Positions 35,453-43,546 of a DNA stretch of 53,019 nt are shown one piece after another; positions within the stretch are counted from its first letter, which is position 1, and the number at the start of each line of letters is the position of its first letter. The notes beneath the pieces are model-generated. The model saw nothing but the letters and a program-made list of their open reading frames with translations. It had not been told where the DNA came from and did no database searches. This DNA is from Streptomyces sp. E2N166 (lineage in GTDB: Bacteria; Actinomycetota; Actinomycetes; Streptomycetales; Streptomycetaceae). The stretch spans positions 147,557-200,575 of the forward strand of contig NZ_RAIF01000018.1 of the NCBI RefSeq assembly GCF_003671715.1, given 5' to 3'. The position numbers and the translations under genes are program-made.

Positions 35453-36256
35453 CTAGCGGTCGTAGACGACCGTCACCGGGGCGTGGTCGGACCAGCGCTC
35501 GGCGTGCGTGGCGGCCCGCTCGACGTGGCCCTTGACCGCCTTGGCGGCCAGCCCCGGGGTGGCCATGTGGCAGTCGATGCGCCATCCGGAATCGTTGTCG
35601 AAGGCCCGCCCCCGGTAGGACCACCACGAGTACGGCCCCTCGACGTCCGGGTGCAGGGCGCGTACGACGTCGACGTAGCCGCCCTCAGCCGGATCCAGGA
35701 CGCGCCCCAGCCACTCGCGCTCCTCCGGCAGGAAGCCGGAGTTCTTCTTGTTGGCGCGCCAGTTCTTGAGGTCGGCCTCGCGGTGGGCGATGTTCCAGTC
35801 GCCGCAGACGACGACCTCGCGGCCGTCGGCGGCGGCGCGTTCGCGCAGTTCCTTGAGGTAGGCGAGGAACTCGCCCATGAAGCGGACCTTCTCGTCCTGG
35901 CGCTCGGTGCCGACCTCGCCGGAGGGGAGGTAGAGGGAGGCGACGGTCACACCGGGCAGGTCGGCCTCGACGTAGCGGCCGCTGGCGTCGAACTCCGTCG
36001 AGCCGAAACCGACCTGGACGCGGTCGGGCTCGCGGCGGGTGTAGAGGGAGACGCCGGCGCGGCCCTTGGCGGCGGCGGGGGCGTGCGTCACGTGCCAGCC
36101 GTCGGGGGTGCGGACGTGTTCGGGCAGCTGCTGGGGCTCGGCCCGCACCTCCTGGAGGCACAGCACGTCGGCGGAGGTGTCGGCGAGCCACTCCACGAAG
36201 CCCTTCTTCGCGGCGGCGCGCAGACCATTCACGTTTACGGAGGTCACGGTTAGCAA
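35453..36256 (-). CDS. xthA: Exodeoxyribonuclease III family (AP endonuclease)
   Basis: This 267-residue DNA repair enzyme cuts at abasic sites and trims 3' ends. Family motifs are present: 'VTSVNVNGLRAAAKKGF' at the N terminus, 'LQEVRAEPQQLP', 'GRAGVSLY', 'VVCGDWNIAH', 'RIDCHMATPGL' and the C-terminal 'WSDHAPV' with the catalytic Asp-His. The start is uncertain. A TTG at 36256 has GGAAGAG four bases upstream, and a GTG four codons later has none. Just upstream a 14-codon open frame repeats the first nine codons of the gene, so the 5' end has been duplicated. The gene is divergent from a GNAT gene. Confidence 0.93.
   Translation of the reverse strand: MLTVTSVNVNGLRAAAKKGFVEWLADTSADVLCLQEVRAEPQQLPEHVRTPDGWHVTHAPAAAKGRAGVSLYTRREPDRVQVGFGSTEFDASGRYVEADLPGVTVASLYLPSGEVGTERQDEKVRFMGEFLAYLKELRERAAADGREVVVCGDWNIAHREADLKNWRANKKNSGFLPEEREWLGRVLDPAEGGYVDVVRALHPDVEGPYSWWSYRGRAFDNDSGWRIDCHMATPGLAAKAVKGHVERAATHAERWSDHAPVTVVYDR
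36231..36255. repeat. Duplicated 5' end of xthA, copy inside the gene
   Basis: A 25-base segment covering the first eight to nine codons of xthA is repeated 61 bases upstream at 36292-36316 with two mismatches, both T/G. Confidence 0.85.
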
Positions 36257-36272
36257 AGCACTCTTCCTACCT

Positions 36273-36317
36273 TCACTGCCGACCCCCGAAAACGTTGACG
36301 GAGGTCACGGTGAGCAC
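36273..36317 (-). other. Mini open frame, second copy of the xthA start
   Basis: A GTG at 36317 opens 14 codons (VLTVTSVNVFGGRQ) and then TGA. The first nine residues are those of XthA. A TATCGT box (36324-36329) sits six bases before the GTG, so this copy has the leaderless promoter geometry. The repeated bases are 36292-36316. It could be an upstream peptide that controls xthA translation, or debris of a duplication. Confidence 0.5.
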
Positions 36318-36323
36318 CAGGGC

Positions 36324-36329
36324 ACGATA
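36324..36329 (-). promoter_or_regulatory. Putative -10 box for the xthA transcript
   Basis: TATCGT lies six bases before the GTG of the mini-ORF upstream of xthA. Confidence 0.4.
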
Positions 36330-36372
36330 CCGGCACACTGGACGATGTCCCGCTCCGGATAGCGCATCCATA

Positions 36373-36378
36373 TACGGT
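36373..36378 (+). promoter_or_regulatory. Putative -10 box, leaderless start of the GNAT gene
   Basis: TACGGT lies seven bases before the ATG at 36386. It is divergent from the xthA promoter 44 bases away. Confidence 0.5.
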
Positions 36379-36385
36379 AGGTAGC

Positions 36386-36871
36386 ATGAACATACGCCGG
36401 GTCCCCTTCGACCACCCCGACGCAGTGAAGCTCAACGACGAGGTACAGGCCGAGTACGACGTCCGCTACGGCGACGGCGGCGACGCCACGCACCTGGACC
36501 CGTCGGACTTCGCGCCGCCGAACGGCCTGTACCTGATCGCGTACGACGAGAACGACGTCCCGGTCGCCTCCGGTGGCTGGCGCGGCCAGGAGACCAACGA
36601 CGAGGGTTACCGCGACGGGGACGCCGAACTGAAGCGGATGTTCGTGATCGAGCAGGTGCGCGGGCGCGGGCTGGCCCGCCGCATCCTGGCCGCCCTGGAG
36701 GAGGACGCCCGTGCGGCGGGCCGGACCCGCATGGTGCTGGAGACCGGCACCAAGCAGCCGGAGGCCGTGGCCCTGTACACCTCCAGCGGCTACGAGCCCT
36801 GCGGGAAGTTCGGCTTCTACCGCTTCCACGAGGAGAGCCTCTGCTACGCGAAGGCTCTGCGGGTCCCGTAG
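36386..36871 (+). CDS. GNAT family N-acetyltransferase
   Basis: This 161-residue cytosolic acetyltransferase has the GNAT fold. Motif A, the acetyl-CoA pyrophosphate loop, is in 'LKRMFVIEQVRGRGLARRILAALEEDA'. It is followed by 'LETGTKQPEAVALYTSSGYEPCGKFGFYRF', the usual motif B. The N-terminal half has 'NGLYLIAYDENDVPVASGGWR'. The substrate cannot be inferred. The ATG at 36386 has no ribosome binding site but a TACGGT box seven bases before it. It lies divergent from xthA and convergent with the LAXTG protein gene, 21 bases away. Confidence 0.9.
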   Translation: MNIRRVPFDHPDAVKLNDEVQAEYDVRYGDGGDATHLDPSDFAPPNGLYLIAYDENDVPVASGGWRGQETNDEGYRDGDAELKRMFVIEQVRGRGLARRILAALEEDARAAGRTRMVLETGTKQPEAVALYTSSGYEPCGKFGFYRFHEESLCYAKALRVP

Positions 36872-36892
36872 CGCTGGACCATCAGGCCCTCG

Positions 36893-38638
36893 TCAGGCCG
36901 TGCCGGCTGCCTTGCGGCGGCGCGCGACGGCGAAGAGTACGCCGCCCGCGGCCAGGGCCAGCGCCGCGCCGGCCGAGGCGAGCAGTGCCGTGGAGCCGGT
37001 GGAGGCCAGCAGGCCGTCCTGGCCGCCCTGCGGCGACTGGCCGCCGGCCGTGCCCGCGGTGGAGCCGGTGCCGCCCGTGCCGGTGCCGCCGGTGCCGCCC
37101 GTGGTCTCCGAGCCGCCGGTCGTGCCGGTGCCGCCCGTGGTCTCCGAGCCGCCGGTGGTGCCGGAACCGCCCGTGGAGCCGCCGTCGGTACCGCCCGTGG
37201 CCCCGCCGGTGTCGCCCGGTGTCTCCTCGTCGCCGGTGCCGTTCAGCACGATCCAGCCGGTGTCGTTGGACGGGTCGCCCTCCCACGGGTTGTCCCACTC
37301 GGGAAGGGCGATCTTGCCCTTGGCGCCCTCGACGACCTTGTCGATGCGGAGCTGGAAGGGGAAGGTGCGCCGGTCGTCCTCGAGGAACGGCGTGTCGGCG
37401 AAGCAGAGGTACTCGGACGTGGCCTCGTCGTTCATGGGACGGCAGGGGCTGTCCACGACGCTCGCGCCCTCGGGGATCCGCACGCTGAAGCCCAGCGGCT
37501 CACCGCCCGAGCGCAGCGCCCCGATCCAGGCGGGTCCGTGGTTGCTCAGGCCGATGTCGACCGTGACGGTCTCGCCCTGCTCGCCGTCGACGCGCGCACC
37601 GGTGAGGTCGAGGTCGTAGCTGTTCTGCGTGGGCAGGTCGATCTCGGCGTACTTCGTGTAGTCGCCGCTCTGGCCGCCCTTGACCGGCTTCAGGGTGAGC
37701 GTCCTGCCGGACCCCTGCCGGTAGTCGGCGCCCGACCGCAGCGCGCCGGCCTCCTCGGCGCCGACCGAGTCGAAGCCGTAGTGGAAGATGTCGCCGAGCG
37801 CGAAGTCCGCGGTCTTCACCCGGACCGGCTCGCTCAGTTCATAGGCCGTGCCCGGCAGGAATTCGCCCTCGAAGGTGCACAGGGCGACCTTCTGATAGCG
37901 GATCAGGTCGTCCTTGTTCTCCTCCGCGTACGAGCAGTTGTCGTACGAGTCGGGGAAGGACAGGCCGCGCGTGCCGCCGAAGCGGAGGACCACGCCGTCG
38001 GCCGGCATGCTGCCGACGTTGCGGAAGCCGAGCGGGGCGCTGTAGGTGTCGCCGGCCTCGAAGTCCTCGGGTTCGGCCGGGAGCTTCTTCTTCAGCAGCT
38101 CGGGCCCGCCGACCAGCACGTCGACGGTGTGCTCGTTGAACTCCAGGCCCTCGCCGGCGCCCGTCACCCGTACCTTGCCGAAGTCCCCGGCCTCGGCGGT
38201 GTCCTTGAGGTCGAGGCGGATGCTCCAGCTCGGGTTGTAGGAGTCGCCGGGGTACAGGCTGCTCGTGTCGCAGACGGCGGTCAGTCCGTCCGCGTCGCAC
38301 GACTGTGGCAGGTCGACCTCGGCGAAGCCCTTGAGCGCGGTGGCGTCGATGGTGACGCTGTAGCCGTTGTTCGGGACCGGCTCCGGGTCCGTGCCGCTGT
38401 CCGGGTCGTACTCCCCCGGCCCGGTGATGCCCAGCCGGATCTGCGGCTCCCCCGGCTCGCCCTCGGCGCCGTCCAGCGCCAGGTCCACCTTGTCCGGACC
38501 GGTGATGGTGACGGGAAGCGGCGCCTGGCCGCCGTCCGCCTGTGCGACTCCGGCCAGCCCCAGCGTGGCGAGTCCCGCGACGGCCACTTGGGCCACTGCC
38601 GCGCGAGTCCACGGCGCGCGCAGGGAGCTATGTCTCAT
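36893..38638 (-). CDS. Secreted LAXTG-type cell-wall-anchored protein
   Basis: This 581-residue Sec-exported surface protein has a signal peptide, 'MRHSSLRAPWTRAAVAQVAVAGLATLGLAGVAQA' in type, cleaved near A34. Several Ig-like or DUF11-like beta domains follow, with repeated paired Cys ('SCDADGLTAVCD', 'NCSYAEENKDDLIRYQKVALC', 'CRPMNDEATSEYLC'). Then comes a Thr/Gly/Ser-rich stalk of TGGSETTGGT repeats (about 490-540), the sortase motif LASTG (544-548), a hydrophobic segment and an RRRK tail. LAXTG is the class E sortase signal of Streptomyces, as in long chaplins. The ATG at 38638 follows GGAAG. The Thr/Ser-rich stalk is a plausible substrate for the mannosyltransferase of this window. Confidence 0.88.
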   Translation of the reverse strand: MRHSSLRAPWTRAAVAQVAVAGLATLGLAGVAQADGGQAPLPVTITGPDKVDLALDGAEGEPGEPQIRLGITGPGEYDPDSGTDPEPVPNNGYSVTIDATALKGFAEVDLPQSCDADGLTAVCDTSSLYPGDSYNPSWSIRLDLKDTAEAGDFGKVRVTGAGEGLEFNEHTVDVLVGGPELLKKKLPAEPEDFEAGDTYSAPLGFRNVGSMPADGVVLRFGGTRGLSFPDSYDNCSYAEENKDDLIRYQKVALCTFEGEFLPGTAYELSEPVRVKTADFALGDIFHYGFDSVGAEEAGALRSGADYRQGSGRTLTLKPVKGGQSGDYTKYAEIDLPTQNSYDLDLTGARVDGEQGETVTVDIGLSNHGPAWIGALRSGGEPLGFSVRIPEGASVVDSPCRPMNDEATSEYLCFADTPFLEDDRRTFPFQLRIDKVVEGAKGKIALPEWDNPWEGDPSNDTGWIVLNGTGDEETPGDTGGATGGTDGGSTGGSGTTGGSETTGGTGTTGGSETTGGTGGTGTGGTGSTAGTAGGQSPQGGQDGLLASTGSTALLASAGAALALAAGGVLFAVARRRKAAGTA

Positions 38639-38782
38639 GCTTTTCTTCCGTTCCCCAGACGACAGGACGGCGCCACTGCGGTGACGCCGCGCACAGGTGA
38701 CCCGCTGGTAACGGCGAAGGTTGCACAATGCCCGGTCACGGATTTATCTCGGCCCTACGTGCCACAGGTGCGCCTGGAAACG

Positions 38783-38825
38783 ACGAAGGCCCCGCCCGAT
38801 CGTGATGACCGGACGGGACCTTCGT
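38783..38825. terminator. Hairpin after tRNA-Ala
   Basis: ACGAAGGCCCCGCCCG and CGGACGGGACCTTCGT form an extended stem with a few G-U type mismatches. It begins nine bases after the 3' end of the minus-strand tRNA. Confidence 0.7.
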
Positions 38826-38834
38826 CAATGTGCG

Positions 38835-38908
38835 TGGACCTGTGGGGATTTGAACCCCAGACCCCCTCGATGCGAACGAGGTGCGCTACCAGACTGCGCC
38901 ACAGGCCC
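38835..38908 (-). tRNA. tRNA-Ala(CGC)
   Basis: The 74-base cloverleaf on the minus strand has acceptor GGGCCTG pairing with CAGGTCC, including the G3-U70 pair that defines alanine tRNAs. The discriminator is A73. The D-arm is GCGC...GCGC. The anticodon stem is CCTCG/CGAGG with loop TTCGCAT, giving anticodon CGC, which reads GCG. The T-arm is TGGGG-TTCAAAT-CCCCA. No CCA is encoded. Confidence 0.95.
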
Positions 38909-38922
38909 TTGCGACGTGTGAA

Positions 38923-38950
38923 ACTTTAGCACCCCGACCGGCCTGCTCAA
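38923..38950 (-). promoter_or_regulatory. Promoter of tRNA-Ala
   Basis: TTGAGC-N16-TAAAGT on the minus strand ends 14 bases before the tRNA 5' end, close to the sigma-HrdB consensus. Confidence 0.7.
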
Positions 38951-38976
38951 AAATCGCTTACGACCGGCGAGCAGGC
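38941..38976 (-). terminator. Hairpin after glpR
   Basis: GCCTGCTC and GAGCAGGC form a perfect 8-bp stem, 14 bases after the glpR stop. The loop contains ATTTTT on the minus strand. One arm overlaps the -35 box of the tRNA promoter. Confidence 0.45.
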
Positions 38977-38990
38977 GGCCCGGCGGGAAG

Positions 38991-40244
38991 CTACTCGTTG
39001 GCCGCGCGGGGGCGGTCTCCGTCGTCGTACTGGTCGAAGAGCGGGGTCCGGCCCCGTTCCCGGGACCGGCGGGCGGACGCGGCGCGGCGGGCGTCGCTGC
39101 GGCCCGGGGTTTCCTCCCGGTCCTCGGCGTGGCTCGCCGGGTGGTCCGGCTGGGGGTCGGCCGCCGCGTCCTCCTGGTCGGCGACGGCGCTGGAGCGTGC
39201 CGAACTCCAGGCGTCCGGCGCCGCGAGGTCCACGTCGGGCGTGGCGCGGGGGGCGACCGGCGCGGTGACGTAGGTGGGCAGGGGGACGGGCACCGGGTCC
39301 CAGCTGTCGCCCTGCGGCCGCCGCTGCCGTTCGCGCTGCTGGTCCACCCACTCGGCGTGGTCGGTCTGCTCCACCAGCGCGCGCCGGTCGGCGGCGAGCG
39401 CCGACAGGCCGGAGTCGGGCTCCTCCTCGGGGCCCTCGTCCGGCTCCTCGGCGTCGGGGTCGCCGACGGGGCCGGCGGGGGCGGCGGGCATGCGCCGGCG
39501 CGGCCGGCGGTCGCCGTCGCGCAGGCGCTGCGCGGCGACCTCCGCCTGGCGGCGGTCCATGTGGAAGGCGAACCGGTGGCGTTCCTGCGAACGCAGATAG
39601 GCGATGTAGGCGCTGAGCAGCACGGCGGGCACCCCGGGTGCCCACAGGAAGGCGAGTCCGCCGACCGCCGCGACGACCGAGCCGAGGGTGAAGGCCAGGA
39701 ACAGCATCACCGTCGTGCGCCGACGGCGCGCGAGGACCTTGGTGCGCCGGGCGCGGGCCGCGGCCGCCGGTGAGACGGGTGCGCGCCGGGCCTGCGGCAC
39801 GCGCTTGCGCGCAGCTGCCGCACCGGGTCCGGGGGACTGTTCGGGTCTGGGGCCGTGCGGAGGTCCCCCGGTCTCCTGGCGCGCCGGTTCGGGCCGGCGC
39901 GCCGGTCCGGGCTGCTCCGCGGGCTGGGCCGCGGGCTCCTGCCGTGCGTCGGGGCGGGGGTGCCGGCGCGTTCTGGACACGGCGAAGGCCCGGACGTCCA
40001 CCGAGTCGGTGACGGCGTCCGGGGCGTCGGCGTCGGGCTCCGCCTCGTCGGCGGAGCGCGACCGCAGGTCCTTGGCGTACCGGCGCTCCATGCCCGCCCG
40101 TCCGGACAGCAGCCGGATGGCGGTGCTGAAGCGTTCCGTCGGACGGGCCTCGTTCAGCTCGTCCTGCCTACGGAGCCACATCGGCACCAAGTAGGCGGCC
40201 CAGGCCCCGACGATGACTGCGTAGATGAGGCCGCTGCTGCTCAC
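38991..40244 (-). CDS. glpR: Gephyrin-like molybdotransferase receptor GlpR
   Basis: This 417-residue membrane protein is related to the GlpR of Corynebacterium, which binds the gephyrin-like Glp at the division site together with FtsZ/Wag31 partners. The N terminus is 'SSSGLIYAVIVGAWAAYLVPMWLRRQDEL', one membrane helix (5-23) with a positive-inside end. A long Pro/Arg/Gln-rich disordered segment (60-165) follows, then two further helices (177-200, 202-217), then a cytosolic Arg/Glu/Asp-rich tail. The gene is in the galU-glp-moaC-moaB-rimJ cluster, as in mycobacteria (Rv0996). The start is the GTG at 40244 with TACCGT seven bases before it. The assignment rests on the N-terminal pattern and location. 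Confidence 0.85.
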   Translation of the reverse strand: MSSSGLIYAVIVGAWAAYLVPMWLRRQDELNEARPTERFSTAIRLLSGRAGMERRYAKDLRSRSADEAEPDADAPDAVTDSVDVRAFAVSRTRRHPRPDARQEPAAQPAEQPGPARRPEPARQETGGPPHGPRPEQSPGPGAAAARKRVPQARRAPVSPAAAARARRTKVLARRRRTTVMLFLAFTLGSVVAAVGGLAFLWAPGVPAVLLSAYIAYLRSQERHRFAFHMDRRQAEVAAQRLRDGDRRPRRRMPAAPAGPVGDPDAEEPDEGPEEEPDSGLSALAADRRALVEQTDHAEWVDQQRERQRRPQGDSWDPVPVPLPTYVTAPVAPRATPDVDLAAPDAWSSARSSAVADQEDAAADPQPDHPASHAEDREETPGRSDARRAASARRSRERGRTPLFDQYDDGDRPRAANE

Positions 40245-40251
40245 GCCTCAC

Positions 40252-40257
40252 ACGGTA
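40252..40257 (-). promoter_or_regulatory. Putative -10 box, leaderless start of glpR
   Basis: TACCGT lies seven bases before the GTG at 40244, so glpR may be transcribed apart from the galU operon. Confidence 0.45.
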
Positions 40258-40316
40258 GAGGGGTTTGCTTGAGGCCATCCGCCAATTGAGCCGGTGTGTC
40301 GCACGATCTGGCTGAT

Positions 40317-40416
40317 ATTTCGAGCTTTTTTTGTGATCGATGCGATCAGCCGACCGCCAGGGTCGCGAAATTATCCGTTCCGGACGGTCGCACCCTGGTC
40401 AATTTCGAACGTTTAT
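40317..40416 (-). other. AT-rich spacer between rimJ and glpR
   Basis: This region is clearly poorer in G+C than its surroundings, with the T-run CTTTTTTTG and ATTTCGAACG/AATTATCC type sequence. CCAGGGT...ACCCTGG can pair on the minus strand (loop of 28). It may hold the end of the galU operon transcript and part of the glpR promoter. No open frame is supported here. Confidence 0.4.
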
Positions 40417-41022
40417 TCAATTACCGGTCTTCCGCGTACTCCGGTCCCGTGACCGGTGCCAGCGCCGCAACAGCCCCTCCGGGACCTCTTCCGCGGTGAG
40501 CGCGAAGACGAGATGGTCGCGCCAGGCTCCGTCGATGTGGAGATAACGCGGCCTGAGACCCTCCTCGCGGAATCCGAGTTTCTCCACGACCCGTCGACTG
40601 GGCGCGTTCTCGGGGCGAATACAGACCTCGACGCGATGCAGTCCGACGGTGCGGAAACAGTGGTCCACCACCATCGCCACGGCGGTCGGCATCACCCCGC
40701 GGCCGGCCACCGCCTCGTCCACCCAGTAGCCGACGTGACCGGAGCACATCGAGCCCCAGGTGATGCCGGCCACCGTCAACTGCCCTACCAGTCGCCCCTG
40801 GTACTCGATGACGAACGGCAGCATCCGGCCCGCGTGGGCCTCGGACCGCAGGTGCCGCACCATCTGGCGGTAGGTGGGCCGGTGCGTGAGCGGACCGCCG
40901 GGCGTCGGCGGCGGAATCGTCGCCTCCCACGGTCGCAGCCAGTCGCGGTTGCGCCGGTTGACCTCCCGCCAGGCCCGCTGGTCGCGCAGCCTTATCGGCC
41001 TGATGACGATGTCGCCGTCCAC
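40417..41022 (-). CDS. GNAT family N-acetyltransferase, RimJ/RimL-like
   Basis: This 201-residue acetyltransferase of the ribosomal-protein-alanine acetyltransferase type has 'IVIRPIRLRDQRAWREVNRRNRDWLRPWEAT' at the N terminus, 'GQLTVAGITWGSMCSGHVGYWVDEAVAGRGVMPTAVAMVVDHCF' with the acetyl-CoA loop, and 'RVEVCIRPENAPSRRVVEKLGFREEGLRPRYLHIDGAWRDHLVFAL'. This matches RimJ, the product of Rv0995 in the same gene order. The start codon is a GTG at 41022, with a weak GGAG before it. It follows moaB by 26 bases and is therefore in the operon. The in vivo substrate is not known. Confidence 0.9.
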   Translation of the reverse strand: MDGDIVIRPIRLRDQRAWREVNRRNRDWLRPWEATIPPPTPGGPLTHRPTYRQMVRHLRSEAHAGRMLPFVIEYQGRLVGQLTVAGITWGSMCSGHVGYWVDEAVAGRGVMPTAVAMVVDHCFRTVGLHRVEVCIRPENAPSRRVVEKLGFREEGLRPRYLHIDGAWRDHLVFALTAEEVPEGLLRRWHRSRDRSTRKTGN

Positions 41023-41048
41023 CAGCTCCGCGGGCCAGGATGGGCTGT

Positions 41049-41588
41049 TCAGCTCGCACCCCCACCACTGGCGGGTCTGGCGTGGTCGCCGCCGCGGAGC
41101 TGGTCCACGGCGTGCGTGAGCAGCGGCTCCAGCACGGCGAGACCGTCCCTCACCCCGCCGGAGGAACCCGGCAGGTTGACGATCAGCGTGCCGCCCGCCA
41201 CTCCGGCCAGGCCCCTGGAGAGCACCGCGGTCGGCACCTTGTCCCGGCCGTACGCCCGGACGGCCTCCGCGATGCCGGGGACCTCGTAGTCGATCACCGC
41301 CCGGGTCGCCTCGGGGGTGCGGTCGGTGGGCGAGATGCCGGTGCCGCCGGTGGTGACGATCACGTCGTAGCCCGCCTCGGCGCCCGCTCGCAGGGCGGCC
41401 TCGACGGGGTCGCCGTCGGGGACGACCCGGGGGCCGTCGACGGCGAAGCCGAAGCGGCGCAGGCCCTCGGCGATCAGCGGCCCGCCCTTGTCCTCGTAGA
41501 CCCCGGCGGCGGCCCGGTTGGAGGCGGTGACCACGAGGGCGCTGTACGGCGCGAGCAGGGCGCCTCCGGCCGGCCCGTCCAGTTTCAT
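41049..41588 (-). CDS. moaB: Molybdenum cofactor biosynthesis protein MoaB/MogA type
   Basis: This 179-residue cytosolic protein binds molybdopterin and adenylylates it. The MoCF_biosynth fold is seen in '[27 protein letters not shown]', the TGGTG loop '[20 protein letters not shown]' and '[25 protein letters not shown]'. It partners with the MoeA/Glp protein of this operon. Its ATG overlaps the moaC stop (ATGA). The short hydrophobic N-terminal extension '[15 protein letters not shown]' is a little longer than usual. MogA and MoaB are not easy to separate. Confidence 0.9.
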   Translation of the reverse strand: MKLDGPAGGALLAPYSALVVTASNRAAAGVYEDKGGPLIAEGLRRFGFAVDGPRVVPDGDPVEAALRAGAEAGYDVIVTTGGTGISPTDRTPEATRAVIDYEVPGIAEAVRAYGRDKVPTAVLSRGLAGVAGGTLIVNLPGSSGGVRDGLAVLEPLLTHAVDQLRGGDHARPASGGGAS

Positions 41589-42106
41589 GACCGGCTCCAG
41601 TCGCCCGACTTGCCGCCCGTCTTCTCCTCCACGCGCACGTCCGTGATGACCGCTCCCTTGTCGACCGCCTTGACCATGTCGATCACGGTGAGCGCGGCGA
41701 CGGAGACCGCTGTGAGCGCCTCCATCTCGACACCCGTGCGATCCGTCGTGCGCACCGTGGCGGTGATCTCCACGGCGTCGTCCGCGACCGACAGGTCCAG
41801 TTTCACACCGGAGACCGACAACGGGTGGCACAAGGGGATCAGGTCCGGGGTGCGTTTGGCGCCCATGATGCCCGCGATGCGCGCGGTGGCGAGGGCGTCG
41901 CCCTTGGGGACCCCCTCGCCGCGCAGCAGCTCGACCACACGGGGCGCGACGAGGACGCGTCCGCTCGCGCGCGCGGTGCGTGCGGTCACTTCCTTGGCGG
42001 ACACGTCGACCATCCGGGCGGCGCCCGCCTCGTCGATGTGCGTCAGCCGGTCCTGCGGGTCGTGCGCGTCCTGGCCGTGGTGCGGGGGTCGGTCCTGCGT
42101 ACTCAT
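41585..42106 (-). CDS. moaC: Cyclic pyranopterin monophosphate synthase
   Basis: MoaC converts 3',8-cyclo-GTP (from MoaA) to cyclic pyranopterin monophosphate. The 173-residue protein has a disordered start and then '[26 protein letters not shown]'. The catalytic '[19 protein letters not shown]' is present, as are the conserved '[26 protein letters not shown]' and '[11 protein letters not shown]'. I start it at the ATG at 42106 behind GGAGCG, not at the in-frame codon at 42181 beyond the glp stop region. moaB is coupled to it. Confidence 0.95.
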   Translation of the reverse strand: MSTQDRPPHHGQDAHDPQDRLTHIDEAGAARMVDVSAKEVTARTARASGRVLVAPRVVELLRGEGVPKGDALATARIAGIMGAKRTPDLIPLCHPLSVSGVKLDLSVADDAVEITATVRTTDRTGVEMEALTAVSVAALTVIDMVKAVDKGAVITDVRVEEKTGGKSGDWSRS

Positions 42107-42191
42107 GCTGTGTGGCGCTCCCGGTCCGGGCCCGGCGCGGTGCGGCGCGTGGGCCTGCTGTGCGCGACACGGTACCGCCAAGGGGGCGGGG

Positions 42192-43541
42192 TCAGCCGAG
42201 CAGGACCACCTCGACGTCGGCGCCGGGCTCGACGGACTCGGCGTCCTCGGGGACGACGATCAGCGCGTCGGCGTGCGCGAGGGCGGCCACGAGGTGGGAG
42301 CCCGAGCCGCCGACCGGGGTGACCGAGCCGTCGGCGTAGCTGCCGCGCAGGAACTGCCGGCGTCCCTTCGGCGAGGTCAGCGCCTTCTCCGCGGCCAGGG
42401 ACGCGGTGGTCGTGGGGCGGTGGACGTCGGTGAGGCCCATGAGGGTGCGGATCGCGGGGCGGACGAACAACTCGAAGGAGACGTACGACGACACCGGGTT
42501 GCCGGGCAGGGCGAGCAGCGGGGTGTGGTCGGGGCCGATGGAGCCGAAGCCCTGGGGCTTGCCGGGCTGCATGGCGAGCTTGCGGAAGTCCACGCCGCTG
42601 CCGGGCTCGTCCTCGTCGGCGACGTGTGCCAGCGCCTCCTTGACCACGTCGTACGCCCCGACGCTCACCCCGCCGGTGGTGACCATCAGATCGGCGCGGA
42701 CCAGCTGGTCCTCGATGGTGGACCGCAGGGTCTCGGCGTCGTCGGCGACGGCGCCCACGCGGTAGGCGATGGCGCCGGCGTCGCGGGCGGCCGCGGTGAG
42801 GGCGAAGCTGTTGGAGTCGTAGATCTGGCCGTGGGCCAGTTCCTCGTCGGGCTGGACGAGTTCGCTGCCGGTGGAGAGCACCACCACGCGGGGGCGCGGG
42901 CGGACGCGGACCCTGCCCCGGCCGATCGCGGCCAGCAGCGCGATCTGCGGCGGGCCGAGGACCGTGCCGGCCTCCAGGGCGCGGTCGCCCGACCTGACGT
43001 CGCTGCCCTTCGCGCGGACGTGCGCGCGTGCCTCGGCCGGGCGGTACACGTGGACCTGGCCCTCGGCACCCTCGGGGGCCAGGCTGCGGGCGCGCATGCC
43101 GGCCACCGGGCCCTCGCCGAGCCCGCCGTCGGTCCACTCGACGGGGACGACGGTCTCGGCGCCGGGCGGGAGCGGGGCGCCCGTCATGATGCGGGCGGCC
43201 TGGCCGGGACCCACGGTCAGCGGGTCGGCCTGGCCGGCGGCGACGTCCCCGACGACGACCAGGGCGGCGGGGAACTCCTCGCTCGCGCCCGCGACATCGG
43301 CGACCCGCACCGCGTACCCGTCCATGGAGCTGTTGTCGAACGGCGGCAGGGAGAGCGGCACCGTGATGTCGTCGACCAGGACGCAGCCCTGGGCGTCGAG
43401 CAGGTTCAGCTCGATGGGTTCCAGGGGGCGGACGGTGGTGAGGATGTCGTCCAGGTGGTCCTGCACCGACCACAGCCGGTCCGGACCGAAGTCCGCGGGG
43501 GCGTGGTCGTGGCCGGTGTCACGGTGCGCTGTGCTGCTCAA
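42192..43541 (-). CDS. glp: Gephyrin-like molybdotransferase Glp (MoeA family)
   Basis: This 449-residue cytosolic MoeA/gephyrin-E-domain protein has the family's four-domain layout. Motifs are 'MDGYAVR' near the N terminus, '[23 protein letters not shown]', '[25 protein letters not shown]', '[16 protein letters not shown]' and '[20 protein letters not shown]'. By chemistry it would insert molybdate into molybdopterin. The Corynebacterium orthologue of this operon, however, has a role in cell division and polar growth, bound to GlpR. Both roles fit here, since moaC and moaB follow and glpR lies close by. It starts five bases after galU. Confidence 0.9.
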   Translation of the reverse strand: MSSTAHRDTGHDHAPADFGPDRLWSVQDHLDDILTTVRPLEPIELNLLDAQGCVLVDDITVPLSLPPFDNSSMDGYAVRVADVAGASEEFPAALVVVGDVAAGQADPLTVGPGQAARIMTGAPLPPGAETVVPVEWTDGGLGEGPVAGMRARSLAPEGAEGQVHVYRPAEARAHVRAKGSDVRSGDRALEAGTVLGPPQIALLAAIGRGRVRVRPRPRVVVLSTGSELVQPDEELAHGQIYDSNSFALTAAARDAGAIAYRVGAVADDAETLRSTIEDQLVRADLMVTTGGVSVGAYDVVKEALAHVADEDEPGSGVDFRKLAMQPGKPQGFGSIGPDHTPLLALPGNPVSSYVSFELFVRPAIRTLMGLTDVHRPTTTASLAAEKALTSPKGRRQFLRGSYADGSVTPVGGSGSHLVAALAHADALIVVPEDAESVEPGADVEVVLLG

Positions 43542-43546
43542 CGTCC

